A DNA stretch of 46,890 nucleotides from an uncultured Acidiferrobacteraceae bacterium (GTDB lineage: Bacteria > Pseudomonadota > Gammaproteobacteria > Arenicellales > UBA868). Numbering within the stretch: the first letter of the stretch is position 1; the number at the start of each line of letters is the position of its first letter. Shown one piece after another: positions 38,391 through 46,890 of this stretch. Where the stretch lies: positions 1 through 46,890 of the forward strand of contig CAJXWH010000003.1 of NCBI GenBank assembly GCA_913062915.1. Reading direction: 5' to 3'. The position numbers and the translations under genes are program-made. The notes beneath the pieces are model-generated. The model worked only from the letters and a program-made list of their open reading frames with translations, was not told the DNA's origin and did no database searches.

Positions 38391-39278
38391 TCAGGTACCG
38401 ATTCCGAGTTTTTCCCGCGTCTCATCCACCGTGCACGGACGGCCACCAAGATCTCGAATGATCCGGATGGCTTTCTCGACCAACTCGCCATTGCTCGCAG
38501 GAACGCCTTTCTCGAGGTATAAATTGTCTTCAAGACCGACTCGAACGTTGCCGCCGAGCAACATCGCCTGCGCCACCATGGGCATTTGCGTTCGACCGAT
38601 TCCAAAACCGGACCAGAACACATCCGGGGGCAACTGCCCGACCATCGCTGTCATGGTCGCGGGATCGGCACCCGCGCCCCACGGGATCCCGAGGCACACT
38701 TGATACATTGCCGGTGCATCGATTAGGCCTTCTCGGCCCAGCTGATTCGCGAAACGAAGATGCCCGAGATCGAACACTTCCATTTCGGGTTTAACCCCGA
38801 GCTCCTGGTATCGATTGGCCATCTTCCGCAGCATATTGGGGGTCTGGACATAGATGTAATTGCTGTCGCTGAAATTGATGGTGCCGCAATCGAGAGTCGC
38901 GATGTCCGGCCGCAATTCCTCTACGTGGGCTATCCGTGTTTCGGCGTTCACCATGTCGGAACCCGGCCCTGCTACCGACGGATCGTCGTCATCAATGATG
39001 AGGTCCCCACCCATCCCAGCAGTCAGGTTAATCAACATATCTCGGCCACTGTCGCGCACTCGGCGAACGGCTTCGCGAAACAGTTCAAGATCGCGGCTGC
39101 CTTGCCCGGTATCCGGATCTCGAACGTGGATATGTACGATTGCGGCTCCCGCATCGACCGCTTCAATCGCAGCATCGGCAACCTGCTCCGGGGTAACCGG
39201 TATCGCAGGGTGTTTATCCACCGTATCGCCGGCCCCCGTTACTGCACAGGTGACCACCACCTCCCTGTTCATATCCAT
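38391..39278 (-). CDS. cdhC: Beta-keto acid cleavage enzyme (BKACE), probable 3-dehydrocarnitine:acetyl-CoA trimethylamine transferase type
   Basis: DUF849/BKACE protein of 295 residues, catalysing beta-keto acid + acetyl-CoA to acetoacetate + a shortened CoA ester. The zinc-binding [10 protein letters not shown] motif has histidines at 49 and 51, and NLTAGMG and [11 protein letters not shown] are typical. BKACEs act on several beta-keto acids. Context decides: the gene directly upstream is an L-carnitine dehydrogenase, whose product 3-dehydrocarnitine is the substrate of CdhC in Pseudomonas, giving betainyl-CoA and acetoacetate. AAGGAGT sits six bases before the ATG. The family is certain; the 3-dehydrocarnitine substrate is inferred. 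Confidence 0.87.
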   Translation of the reverse strand: MDMNREVVVTCAVTGAGDTVDKHPAIPVTPEQVADAAIEAVDAGAAIVHIHVRDPDTGQGSRDLELFREAVRRVRDSGRDMLINLTAGMGGDLIIDDDDPSVAGPGSDMVNAETRIAHVEELRPDIATLDCGTINFSDSNYIYVQTPNMLRKMANRYQELGVKPEMEVFDLGHLRFANQLGREGLIDAPAMYQVCLGIPWGAGADPATMTAMVGQLPPDVFWSGFGIGRTQMPMVAQAMLLGGNVRVGLEDNLYLEKGVPASNGELVEKAIRIIRDLGGRPCTVDETREKLGIGT

Positions 39279-39347
39279 GATTGACTCCTTGGTCGACTTG
39301 GGTGTTTCTCTGGTCTCAGTACATCCGCCACAGGAACACGATGAAAA

Positions 39348-40319
39348 TCAGTCCATTTCTGGCCAGCCATCCTGGTCGTGTGGATACCAGTGTTCCGATA
39401 GAACTTTCTGAATCCCAGCCAGGCAGAGGTCTCGCCGCCTTTCCAATTCTGTGAACTGCCGATCTCCCGATTCCGTTTCACAGCCTTCGATGATTTTATT
39501 TTTTAACTCATCGGTCAGTTGCGGCGCCTTCATGTGTGACCAAGGCAATTCCAGCGCCGGTCCAAACTGCTCGATGGTGTGTCGCATTCCTCCTGGCCCG
39601 CCGCCAAGATGCCACGCCATGAACGTGCCCATGAATGCCCAGCGAAGACCCGGCCCGCCGGTCACTGCCGCGTCAATCTCAGGGACGGTAGCCACACCGT
39701 CATTGATCAGGTGGAGCGCCTCACGATACAGCGATTCCTGCAAACGATCCGCAATGTAGGCCTCGATTTCCCGGCGGACGTGTAAAGGTCGCATGCCAAC
39801 ATGACGGTAGAAACTTCCTGCACGGCGAATCATTTCTGGGCTGGTTTTCTCACCGCCGACAATCTCCACCAGGGGCAACAAATACACTGGAGCGAACGGG
39901 TGCCCGATCACGACCCGGTCGGGATACCGGCACCCGGCCTGCAGGCGGCTCGGTAATAACCCGGAAGAACTGGAGGCAATCACCACGTCTTCGGCTGCAT
40001 AACGATCGATTGCCTCAAGAACTTCGATTTTGATGTGTTCACGCTCAGGCACGTTTTCCTGGATGAAGTCCGCTCCTTCGACGGCCTCTTGGATGGTCTC
40101 TACGAATCGGAATTTCGTGCGGTCACCTTGGCCCGCAAGCCCGGCATCTTCAAGCACTGGCCACGCGTTCTCAATGGTCTGGTCCACCTGTGCCCGCGCA
40201 TCCGGCGACGGGTCAGTAAGCACCACGCGCAATCCTTTGGCCAGGCAGCGCGTTGCCCAGCCGCTGCCGATTACCCCCGCCCCGATCAGCGCGATCTGTT
40301 CGTATGTCTTTTCTGCCAC
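39348..40319 (-). CDS. cdhA: L-carnitine dehydrogenase
   Basis: NAD-dependent dehydrogenase of 323 residues in the 3-hydroxyacyl-CoA dehydrogenase superfamily, oxidising L-carnitine to 3-dehydrocarnitine. The Rossmann motif is ALIGAGVIGSGWATR. Blocks shared with Pseudomonas CdhA, as I recall it, include ADFIQENVPER, SSSSGLLPS, VIGHPFAPVYLLPLVEIVGGE, YREALHLINDGVAT and GLRWAFMGTF. The length corresponds to the stand-alone enzyme, not the form fused to a thioesterase domain. The start is GTG at 40319. Genes on both sides (CaiD-like and BKACE) support the carnitine assignment. Confidence 0.9.
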   Translation of the reverse strand: MAEKTYEQIALIGAGVIGSGWATRCLAKGLRVVLTDPSPDARAQVDQTIENAWPVLEDAGLAGQGDRTKFRFVETIQEAVEGADFIQENVPEREHIKIEVLEAIDRYAAEDVVIASSSSGLLPSRLQAGCRYPDRVVIGHPFAPVYLLPLVEIVGGEKTSPEMIRRAGSFYRHVGMRPLHVRREIEAYIADRLQESLYREALHLINDGVATVPEIDAAVTGGPGLRWAFMGTFMAWHLGGGPGGMRHTIEQFGPALELPWSHMKAPQLTDELKNKIIEGCETESGDRQFTELERRRDLCLAGIQKVLSEHWYPHDQDGWPEMD

Positions 40320-40334
40320 CTTGTAGCTTTCGAT

Positions 40335-41147
40335 TTACTCACCGCGAAAAATCGGTTTTCGTTTCTCAACAAAAGCGCGAATGCCTTCTTCCGCATCCTT
40401 CGATTTCAGCATTTTCCGATAGACCGGAACATCGCCGGTCCGCATGGTCTGAAACGCACGCTCTACGGTGTCCCCCTCGATAGCCCGCAACACTTCTTTG
40501 ACAGACTGCAACGCAAGGGGCGCCGCCTCAGCCAGTTGATCGGCCCACGCCCGAGCCCGCTGTAGCAACTCTACGCCCGGCACCACGAGATTGACGAGTC
40601 CGTGCTGAGCCGCCTCTGCAGCCGTCATGCGCCGCCCCAGTAACAGCATTTCCAGCGCAACGTTGTAGGGAATACGCCTTGGCAACCGTTGGATCGCACC
40701 CGCATCGGGTACGATCCCGAGTGGCATTTCCGGCAAGGCGAATTCAACGTGGTCCGCTGCAACGATGAGATCGCAGGCCATAACGAGTTCAAACCCGCCG
40801 CCAATCGCTAAACCATTTACTGCAGCGATCACCGGCTTGGTGAGATCCCACATTTCGGTCAAGCCGGCAAAACCGCCCGGCAAATCGGAATCTGCTTCCC
40901 ACCACTCATCGAGTTGCTGTTCTCCACGATTCACGGCTTTAAGATCCCATCCCGCAGAAAAGATGCGGTCGCCTGCTGCGGTCAAAAGACCCACCCGAAG
41001 CTCTGGATCGTCACGCAGCATCACGACGGCATCATTGATCTTACGGCTAAGCGCATAATCGATCGCATTCACCTTGGGACGGTCCAGCGTAATCTCAAGC
41101 ACAGCGCCGCGTCGCTCGAGTTGTAATTCCGTATCTCTTTCACTCAT
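40335..41147 (-). CDS. caiD: Carnitinyl-CoA dehydratase-like enoyl-CoA hydratase
   Basis: Crotonase-fold protein of 270 residues that interconverts crotonobetainyl-CoA and carnitinyl-CoA in characterised relatives. It shares distinctive blocks with E. coli CaiD as I remember it: VLEITLDRPKVNAID, FSAGWDLKA, PGGFAGLTE, KPVIAAVNG, GGGFELVMACD and FALPEMPLGIVPDAG. The general crotonase assignment is certain; the carnitinyl-CoA substrate is supported by these blocks and by the carnitine dehydrogenase gene 15 bp downstream. The ATG at 41147 is used. It overlaps by four bases the end of a possible small ORF. It diverges from the acyl-CoA dehydrogenase at 41403. Confidence 0.87.
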   Translation of the reverse strand: MSERDTELQLERRGAVLEITLDRPKVNAIDYALSRKINDAVVMLRDDPELRVGLLTAAGDRIFSAGWDLKAVNRGEQQLDEWWEADSDLPGGFAGLTEMWDLTKPVIAAVNGLAIGGGFELVMACDLIVAADHVEFALPEMPLGIVPDAGAIQRLPRRIPYNVALEMLLLGRRMTAAEAAQHGLVNLVVPGVELLQRARAWADQLAEAAPLALQSVKEVLRAIEGDTVERAFQTMRTGDVPVYRKMLKSKDAEEGIRAFVEKRKPIFRGE

Positions 41148-41386
41148 TTGGCAATCTCGTACGTGAGAACTCCGGTATTCCACACCACAGGTTGCCCGCC
41201 ATTCACCCAGTGGCTTTGGAACCTGTAATCGAAGAAGGCCGGCATTGTACGCCAATCGACATATTCATCTTCGGGCAGAATATGGCAATGGGGGTCACCA
41301 AGCAATAAGATATTGGCACCGCCAGGCAACATATTCTGGGGAGTTGCCGAACCCGGCCTTTGGCAAGAATTTGTCCCATCGCACAA
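41144..41386 (-). CDS. Possible small protein (80 residues) overlapping caiD start
   Basis: An open frame of 80 codons fills most of the divergent gap, and its TGA overlaps the caiD ATG as ATGA, the form typical of coupled genes. From an internal methionine at about residue 19 the sequence (GANILLLGDPHCHILPEDE, then a Trp/Tyr/Phe-rich stretch) looks protein-like. I do not recognise a family. No ribosome site precedes either possible start, and the frame covers the region where the promoters of both operons should be. It may be a real coupled gene, a remnant of one, or chance. Confidence 0.35.
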   Translation of the reverse strand: MCDGTNSCQRPGSATPQNMLPGGANILLLGDPHCHILPEDEYVDWRTMPAFFDYRFQSHWVNGGQPVVWNTGVLTYEIAK

Positions 41387-41402
41387 CTGAGTCGAGGAAG
41401 AA

Positions 41403-42563
41403 ATGGATCTGGACTTGACCGAAGAGCAGCGAATGCTGGCAGAGACCGTAAAATCCTTTGTCGAGAAGGAACTGCTGCCACACGAGCTCGAAATCGAAAA
41501 AAACGAGGCAGTGCCGCCAAGACTCGGTCAGCGCATTACCGAAAGAGCCCTGGAACTCGGCCTGTATGCCGCCAATCTTCCGCTCTCGGTCGGCGGTGGA
41601 GGGCTCGATTACAGTAGCCTTGCAATACTGGAACGGGAATACGGCAAAGTCAGTCATGCCCTGCACGGGTTTGCCTGGCGCCCCACGGAACTGCTGATGG
41701 CCTGCACCGGGGACCAAATTGCGCGCTACCTTGACCCTTGTGTCCGCGCAGAGAAAACGGAATGTTTTGCCATCACAGAACCCGGCGCCGGTTCCGATAT
41801 CTATTCGATGGCAACCAAGGCCATACAAAAGAACGGTGATTGGATCCTCAATGGCTCCAAGCATTTCATCAGCAGCCACGTGTTGCCCGATTTTTCGATT
41901 GTCTTTGCAATTACGGGAATCGACCAAGACGGTGATAAACCCCGCAAGCGTGTGTCTGCCTTCCTGGTTGACCGCGACACACCTGGGTTCGACATTCGGC
42001 GTGGTCCTCGCTGTGTCAGTCAGCGCGCCTACCACACCTACGTACTCTCCTTCGATGATTGCCGCATGGGTCCGGAACAGATGCTGGGCCAGGAGGGTGA
42101 AGGACTGGCGTTGGCCGATAAATGGATCAAAATGGGTCGCGTTTGGGTCGGCGCGGGATGTTGTGGCCGAGCGGAGCGACTGTTGGGCCTGTCGTTAGAC
42201 TGGGCTGCGAGTCGCAAGCAGTTTGGGCAGCCAATCGGGCACTTCCAGGGCACTTCGTTCAAACTTGCAGACATGGCGACGGAACTTCAGGCCGCGGATC
42301 TTCTCGTAATGCACGCCGCCCGCAAGGCAGATCAAGGGAAAATGGCGCCGGCCGATGCGGCCATGTGCAAACTGTTCGCCTCGGAAATGCTCCACCGGGT
42401 GGCAGACAACGCAGTGCAGATCTACGGCGGTATGGGTCTCATGGAGGACTTTCCGATTGAGCGTCTGTGGCGAGATTCCCGCCTCGAGCGAATTTGGGAA
42501 GGCACGTCAGAGATTCAACGTCACATTATCAGCCGATCGCTGTTGCGCCCGCTTGGCGCATGA
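41403..42563 (+). CDS. Acyl-CoA dehydrogenase (candidate betaine-acyl-CoA dehydrogenase)
   Basis: Acyl-CoA dehydrogenase of 386 residues. FAD signature AITEPGAGSDIYSM, RKQFGQPIGHFQGTSFKLADMA, and the C-terminal RLERIWEGTSEIQR with the catalytic glutamate are intact. GAGGAAG lies directly before the ATG. It is divergent from the caiD/cdhA/BKACE arm, and its stop overlaps the start of an NDP-forming acyl-CoA synthetase gene (ATGA). In a gamma-butyrobetaine pathway it would oxidise gamma-butyrobetainyl-CoA to crotonobetainyl-CoA, the substrate of the CaiD-like protein. Family certain; substrate inferred from position. Confidence 0.93.
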   Translation: MDLDLTEEQRMLAETVKSFVEKELLPHELEIEKNEAVPPRLGQRITERALELGLYAANLPLSVGGGGLDYSSLAILEREYGKVSHALHGFAWRPTELLMACTGDQIARYLDPCVRAEKTECFAITEPGAGSDIYSMATKAIQKNGDWILNGSKHFISSHVLPDFSIVFAITGIDQDGDKPRKRVSAFLVDRDTPGFDIRRGPRCVSQRAYHTYVLSFDDCRMGPEQMLGQEGEGLALADKWIKMGRVWVGAGCCGRAERLLGLSLDWAASRKQFGQPIGHFQGTSFKLADMATELQAADLLVMHAARKADQGKMAPADAAMCKLFASEMLHRVADNAVQIYGGMGLMEDFPIERLWRDSRLERIWEGTSEIQRHIISRSLLRPLGA

Positions 42564-44689
42564 CGCCGCGACAGAAAAAGAACCTTCAACGCCTCCTTGC
42601 GCCCCGGCACATCGCATTCGTGGGCGGCGACGAAGCGGCATCCGCTGTCAAGCAGTGCGTCAATGGCGGATTTGGTGGAGCAATCTGGGGTGTCAATCCA
42701 AAAAGACGATCCATGGGGGAGCTCCCCTGTTTCAAACGCGTTGAGGACCTGCCGGAGCCGCCAGATGCGACATTTCTCGCGATTCCCAGACGTCAAACCG
42801 CCGAACTGGTCAGGCAGTTGGCTCAAATCGGAGCCGGCGGCGTTGTCTGCTACACCGCCGGGTTTCGCGAACTCGGAGAAGAAGGTGCCGAGCTCGAATG
42901 TGATCTCGTAAACGCCGCGCAAGATCTCGCTCTAGTCGGACCCAATGTCTATGGCCTTCTGAACTACGTCACGGGCGCACATCTTTGGCCATTCAGCCAC
43001 GGAGGTGCGCGGACGGCCTGCGGTCCCGCTATCATCTCGCAATCGGGCATGTTGTCCAGTTCGCTGACCTTTAATCAACGCTCCGTTTCCTTCTCCTATG
43101 TCATTGGCGCTGGCAACCAGGCGATCCTTGGGATCGAGGATTACCTGGAGACCCTGGTGGGTCATCCGGCGGTCAATGCCTTCGGGCTTTACGTCGAAAC
43201 TCTTCGGGACATCCCCAAGTTCACAGACGCGGCGATTCGGGCACTCGAGACGAATACCCCAATCGTTGCACTGAAAGTTGGTCACTCGGAACTCGCGGCA
43301 AGATCGACGATCACGCACACGGGATCGATTTCTGGAAGCAGCGAACGGTACCAAGCACTCTTCGAGCGGCTCGGCATCATTCCCGTTGCAACCCCTTCAC
43401 TCCTTCTAGAAACACTGAAAATGGTGACCGTCTCAGGAGCCCCTTCGGGCAACCGGCTGGCTGCGTTCACGTGTTCGGGCGGTGATGTGGCGATGTTGGC
43501 CGACTCAGCAGAGGGTACTGGGGTCGAGTTTCCTGAACCGTCGGCGGCGGCTCAATCGGATCTCACTCGCCTGTTGCCGGAGATCGCGACCATCTCTAAT
43601 CCTCTCGATTACACAACACCTCTTTGGGGTCAGGAAACGGCACTAAATAAAGTCTTTCGCTCCATGCTCAAGGACGGTTTCGACGCGGCCCTGTTGGTGC
43701 AGGATTACCCGCCCCAGGCACTCGACGAAGACCGCCCCATGTACCTCGCAGATGCGAGGGCTTTCATCGAGGCCACCCGCGACGCCGGCATACCGGGGGC
43801 GATCTGCAGCAGCGTGCCAGAAAATATGGATGTCGACGCACGACAGTTTCTGCTGGAACAGGGGGTTGCACCGTTGCAGGGGGTCGCTGAAGCGGTGACC
43901 GCGATTTCGGGCGCCTCTCGTTTCGGGCAGAAACGCCAAGAGTCAATCGATCGATTCGATGCACTGCGGCTTCAACCCCCAGGCCGTGATGACAAACAAC
44001 TGCGGGACTACGATGAATGGCAGAGCAAACAACTCCTCGCGCGTTTCGGAATTTCCGTACCCAACGGCCGACTCGTGGATGCCGAAGAAGCGCCTGCAGC
44101 GGCTGCGGATTTGGGGTTCCCTGTGGCTATTAAGCTCAATCACAAAAACATCGCACACAAAACTGAGTTGGGTTTGTTGCGTTTACAACTTATGACCGAA
44201 AACGACGTAGGTGCCGCCGTCGAGACAATCACAGAGCGTGTCGGAACCATCCACGAAGACATCAGCAGCAACAAATTCCTGATCGAGCAGATGATCGAGC
44301 CCGTGGTAGCAGAACTGCTCGTCAGCATCGTGAACGATTCCAAGTTTGGCCACGTCCTGACCCTCGGCACAGGAGGTACGCTGGTCGAACTGATGCGCGA
44401 TACCCGCACCCTTCTCTTGCCCACCTCTAGGAAGGCGATCAGTCAAGCGATCGCCGGCCTCCGTGTGTCCACGTTGATGGCGGGCTTCCGCAGCCAGGCC
44501 TCTGTGAATCAGGGGCCAGTCGTCGATCTGGTTCTTCGTGTAACCCATCTGGCCGAAACGCTCGGCAAAGCGCTTGGGGAGCTCGAATTGAACCCCGTGC
44601 TGCTGTCCCCGAACGGCCCGGTGGTCGCAGATGCTCTCCTTCGGGCGGCGCCCAATGCAATGTTGACCAATATTGGGTCGCTCAGATGA
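42560..44689 (+). CDS. NDP-forming acyl-CoA synthetase (acetate-CoA ligase family)
   Basis: Single-chain NDP-forming acyl-CoA synthetase of 709 residues. The CoA-binding domain comes first (HIAFVGGDEAASAVKQC), then the succinyl-CoA-ligase-like domains with SQSGMLSSSL and the phosphorylatable histidine in THTGSISGS. The C-terminal ATP-grasp domain starts near residue 490 (LLARFGISVPNGRL, FPVAIKLNHKNIAHKTE). It couples acyl-CoA formation to ATP cleavage to ADP and phosphate, and the reaction is reversible. The start overlaps the dehydrogenase stop by four bases and the stop overlaps the esterase start by four. In this locus it may activate carnitine or gamma-butyrobetaine, replacing an AMP-forming CaiC. 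Confidence 0.92.
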   Translation: MTPRQKKNLQRLLAPRHIAFVGGDEAASAVKQCVNGGFGGAIWGVNPKRRSMGELPCFKRVEDLPEPPDATFLAIPRRQTAELVRQLAQIGAGGVVCYTAGFRELGEEGAELECDLVNAAQDLALVGPNVYGLLNYVTGAHLWPFSHGGARTACGPAIISQSGMLSSSLTFNQRSVSFSYVIGAGNQAILGIEDYLETLVGHPAVNAFGLYVETLRDIPKFTDAAIRALETNTPIVALKVGHSELAARSTITHTGSISGSSERYQALFERLGIIPVATPSLLLETLKMVTVSGAPSGNRLAAFTCSGGDVAMLADSAEGTGVEFPEPSAAAQSDLTRLLPEIATISNPLDYTTPLWGQETALNKVFRSMLKDGFDAALLVQDYPPQALDEDRPMYLADARAFIEATRDAGIPGAICSSVPENMDVDARQFLLEQGVAPLQGVAEAVTAISGASRFGQKRQESIDRFDALRLQPPGRDDKQLRDYDEWQSKQLLARFGISVPNGRLVDAEEAPAAAADLGFPVAIKLNHKNIAHKTELGLLRLQLMTENDVGAAVETITERVGTIHEDISSNKFLIEQMIEPVVAELLVSIVNDSKFGHVLTLGTGGTLVELMRDTRTLLLPTSRKAISQAIAGLRVSTLMAGFRSQASVNQGPVVDLVLRVTHLAETLGKALGELELNPVLLSPNGPVVADALLRAAPNAMLTNIGSLR

Positions 44690-45633
44690 CAGCGGCGGAC
44701 CTAGACCCGCAGATGATCGACGTGCTCCGCGTACAAGAGGAACGGTCACTTTCACGAGTCCTAATCAGCCAGACATCTGTGACAGAAATACGAAATTTAT
44801 ATATCCAAGAGCGCGCCTACTGGAACGCTGATCCGCCGGCGGTCGCCTCGGTCCAGGAATACTGGATCGAGGGACCAGTCGGAGACATTGCTCTTCGTTG
44901 CTATCTGCCGAGAAAGGAACAGGCACTGCCGGGTTTGATCTACCTCCATGGTGGCGGTTTTATCATGGGCAACCTCGATACCCACGACCGAATCATGCGT
45001 GTTCTGGCCACGCAATCAAATCTCGCCGTAGTGGGCGTCGATTATCACCTTGCGCCGGAGCACAAGTTTCCGATCGCCCTGAATGAAACACTGGCGGTCA
45101 TTGCTCATCTAGAGAGCCACGGGGATGCGCTTGGCATTGACAGTACCCGCTTGGCACTCGGCGGAGATTCTGCTGGAGCCAACCTCGCGGTCAGCGCGAC
45201 ACAACTCCTTCATGCCGCATCTCCCTATCGGGTCCGGTACCTGCTGCTCTATTACGGCGCTTTCGGACTTCGCAACTCCGAGTCGCGTCGACGTTTTGGG
45301 GGCACCGAGGATGGACTGTCTGAAGAGGATCTGCGGTATTACGAGGCCTGCTATCTTCGTAGCGCGGTCGACGCGGACGATCCCCGCTATAACATCCTTG
45401 CAGGTGACTTCTCGCGATTGCCTTCTGCTTTTATCGGCACAGCCGAACATGACCCGCTGATCGATGACTCTATCGCCCTGAAAAAACGCATGGACGCGGC
45501 CGGTGGTGTTTCAAGTCAACTACGAATATACCCTGGTGTCCTTCATGGCTTTCTGCACTATGGGCGCATTCTCGAAAAAGCCAACGAGGCCCTGACAGAA
45601 GGAGCTAAATCCTTACAAAGTGCCCTTACTTGA
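44686..45633 (+). CDS. Alpha/beta hydrolase, hormone-sensitive lipase (HSL) family
   Basis: Esterase-like alpha/beta hydrolase of 315 residues. The HSL oxyanion motif YLHGGGFIMG, the nucleophile elbow GDSAGANLA, the aspartate in GTAEHDPLIDDS and the histidine in VLHGFLHYG make a complete triad. No signal peptide is seen. The ATG overlaps the synthetase stop as ATGA, so it is translationally coupled. It might cleave an ester-linked precursor such as an acylcarnitine or choline ester, or serve as a CoA-thioester hydrolase; neither can be shown from sequence. Confidence 0.92.
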   Translation: MTAADLDPQMIDVLRVQEERSLSRVLISQTSVTEIRNLYIQERAYWNADPPAVASVQEYWIEGPVGDIALRCYLPRKEQALPGLIYLHGGGFIMGNLDTHDRIMRVLATQSNLAVVGVDYHLAPEHKFPIALNETLAVIAHLESHGDALGIDSTRLALGGDSAGANLAVSATQLLHAASPYRVRYLLLYYGAFGLRNSESRRRFGGTEDGLSEEDLRYYEACYLRSAVDADDPRYNILAGDFSRLPSAFIGTAEHDPLIDDSIALKKRMDAAGGVSSQLRIYPGVLHGFLHYGRILEKANEALTEGAKSLQSALT

Positions 45634-45690
45634 CAACTGGTGGGTCGAAAGGTTGGCACATCACGGTGCGACCCAACAATGATAAAAACA

Positions 45691-46890
45691 TTATAGCGAT
45701 GCGGATGTCGGTACTTGACCGGCTCGGCGTTTGTCCATCAAGTTGTCCAGCCAGTCTGGATCCATCTCGGGAACGGACGACAACAAAAGCGCCGTATAGT
45801 CTTCGTGGGGTGGTGTAAGGATCTCCTGTTTCGGACCCTGCTCAACGATTTTTCCCTGATACATCACGACGATATCGTCGGCAATCGCCTTGACTGTTGC
45901 GAGATCGTGAGTAATAAAGAGGTACGACACCCCGAGCTCATTCTGCAAGCGCTGCAATAATTCGAGGATGCCTTCTGCGACGAGCTGATCCAACGCGGAC
46001 GTGACCTCGTCACAGATAATCAGATCGGGCTCTGCAGCAAGAGCGCGGGCAATGCAGACCCGCTGTTTTTCGCCACCTGACAGTTGGCCGGGATGGCGAT
46101 CACCAAAATCCGTGGCCAGTTCAATTTGCTGCAACAGCTCAGCAATGCGAGCCGCCTTCTGAGCCCCATGCATCCGTAGGTAAAATTCGAGTGGCCGACC
46201 AATGACATCCCGTATCCGTTGTCGCGGATTGAGTGCCACATCCGGCATCTGGTAGATCATCTGGATTCGGCGCAGATCTTCTTTCGTTCGGTCGCGAAGC
46301 GCAGACGGGAGAATTTCCCCTTTGTAACGAACCGCTCCCGCGGTTGGCGGCAGAAGCCCCGTAATCACGCGGGCCAGGGTGCTTTTGCCGCTGCCCGATT
46401 CCCCGACCAATGCGACTGTCTTGCCGCGTTCCACCTCGATACTGACTTCTTCCAGTACGTTCTGCTCTGTGCTCGGGTAGCGAGCCGTGACTTCTTCCAC
46501 CTTCAGCACAACAGCGTCGTCCGCCTGTACCGAGCGCTCCTCGCGTAACGAGCGAACCGCAAGTAATCGTTTGGTGTACTCCTCCTTCGGGTTCGCCAGC
46601 AAATTGCGGGTCTCACCCTCTTCGATCAGGTCCCCGTACCGCAACACCATAATCCGGTCTGCCACCTGGGCAATCACGGCAAGATCATGGGTAATATAGA
46701 TGGCAGCCGAATCCCGAGCATGTACGGCATCCTTGATCGCGGCCAGCACTTCAATCTGGGTAGTGACATCAAGCGCTGTGGTCGGCTCGTCAAAGACCAC
46801 AATCTCCGGCTGGCACCCCATAGCCATTGCCGTCATCGCCCGCTGTAACTGGCCCCCGGACACCTGGTGCGGGTAACGCTCGCCGAAATG
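45691..46890 (-). CDS. Peptide-type ABC transporter double ATPase (DppD-DppF fusion), 5' end cut by window
   Basis: C-terminal 399 residues of a two-domain ATPase; the reading frame stays open to the window end. The visible part of the first domain begins at [19 protein letters not shown] (signature), then [11 protein letters not shown] and [10 protein letters not shown]. The second domain is complete: Walker [11 protein letters not shown]-loop [13 protein letters not shown], signature [33 protein letters not shown], and the C-terminal oligopeptide motif with [25 protein letters not shown]. Fused ATPases of this type drive peptide, nickel or glutathione importers. It converges on the HSL esterase gene. 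Permeases and a binding protein of matching type occur elsewhere in the window. Confidence 0.93.
   Translation of the reverse strand, partial: HFGERYPHQVSGGQLQRAMTAMAMGCQPEIVVFDEPTTALDVTTQIEVLAAIKDAVHARDSAAIYITHDLAVIAQVADRIMVLRYGDLIEEGETRNLLANPKEEYTKRLLAVRSLREERSVQADDAVVLKVEEVTARYPSTEQNVLEEVSIEVERGKTVALVGESGSGKSTLARVITGLLPPTAGAVRYKGEILPSALRDRTKEDLRRIQMIYQMPDVALNPRQRIRDVIGRPLEFYLRMHGAQKAARIAELLQQIELATDFGDRHPGQLSGGEKQRVCIARALAAEPDLIICDEVTSALDQLVAEGILELLQRLQNELGVSYLFITHDLATVKAIADDIVVMYQGKIVEQGPKQEILTPPHEDYTALLLSSVPEMDPDWLDNLMDKRRAGQVPTSASL

Noticed and set aside
41344-41366. TTGCC/GGCAA dyad in the caiD divergent gap as a regulator site
   Set aside because: Only five-base arms; expected by chance and inside a possible coding frame.
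45641-45675. Hairpin with TGGGTCG/CGACCCA arms between the esterase and the ABC ATPase genes
   Set aside because: The loop of 21 bases and the absence of a T-run make it weak as a terminator.

Overview
The window is an accessory-rich catabolic stretch of a Gram-negative heterotroph, most likely a marine gammaproteobacterium. The LipA and GcvP sequences look gammaproteobacterial, there is a recognisable DMSP demethylase (DmdA), and genes for acyl-CoA, betaine and amino-acid catabolism are abundant. The lineage is inferred from memory of protein families, not from a search. I see no tRNA, rRNA, CRISPR array, IS element or prophage.

Layout. 1-4.3 kb: glycine cleavage genes gcvH and gcvP, translationally coupled to lipA (lipoyl synthase). 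4.4-8.8 kb: a complete Aap/Bzt-type general amino-acid ABC importer (aapJQMP) with two tandem stem-loops between aapJ and aapQ. 8.9-14.1 kb (minus strand): a Cys/Met-metabolism PLP enzyme, an HNH nuclease, an MFS transporter and two peptide-type ABC permeases without their binding protein or ATPases. 14.5-17.4 kb (plus): an SDR, dmdA and a CitE-like lyase. 17.4-20.7 kb: a ferredoxin-reductase-like flavoprotein, a PcaD-like hydrolase and a PhyH-family dioxygenase. 20.7-26 kb: a beta-oxidation block (FadB-like enzyme, thiolase, divergent acyl-CoA dehydrogenase, GST). 26-30.7 kb (minus): an apparent operon of PLP decarboxylase, acyl-CoA dehydrogenase, CoA-transferase and 3-hydroxyisobutyrate-dehydrogenase-like enzyme. 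30.9-33.7 kb: an orphan MalK/UgpC-type ATPase and an orphan Tat-exported peptide-type binding protein, convergent across a strong terminator. 34-35.7 kb: a NUDIX and metallo-beta-lactamase pair. 35.8-45.6 kb: a divergent locus I read as carnitine/gamma-butyrobetaine catabolism. The minus arm has CaiD-like dehydratase, carnitine dehydrogenase, BKACE, NTF2-like protein, serine hydrolase and EEP hydrolase; the plus arm has acyl-CoA dehydrogenase, NDP-forming acyl-CoA synthetase and an HSL-type esterase. 45.7 kb to the end: a truncated double-ATPase of a peptide-type ABC importer.

How it may fit together (inference). Several modules converge on methylated osmolytes and C1/glycine metabolism. DmdA moves a methyl group of DMSP to tetrahydrofolate. 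The carnitine locus would release glycine betaine, and further demethylation (genes not in this window) would yield glycine for the GcvH/GcvP system, whose cofactor LipA builds. Acyl-CoA by-products could enter the beta-oxidation block. Most individual families are well known. The less ordinary points are the composition of the carnitine locus (no betainyl-CoA thioesterase, an NDP-forming CoA ligase instead), two possible overlapping small ORFs, the unassigned decarboxylase/CoA-transferase operon, and the scattering of ABC-importer parts.
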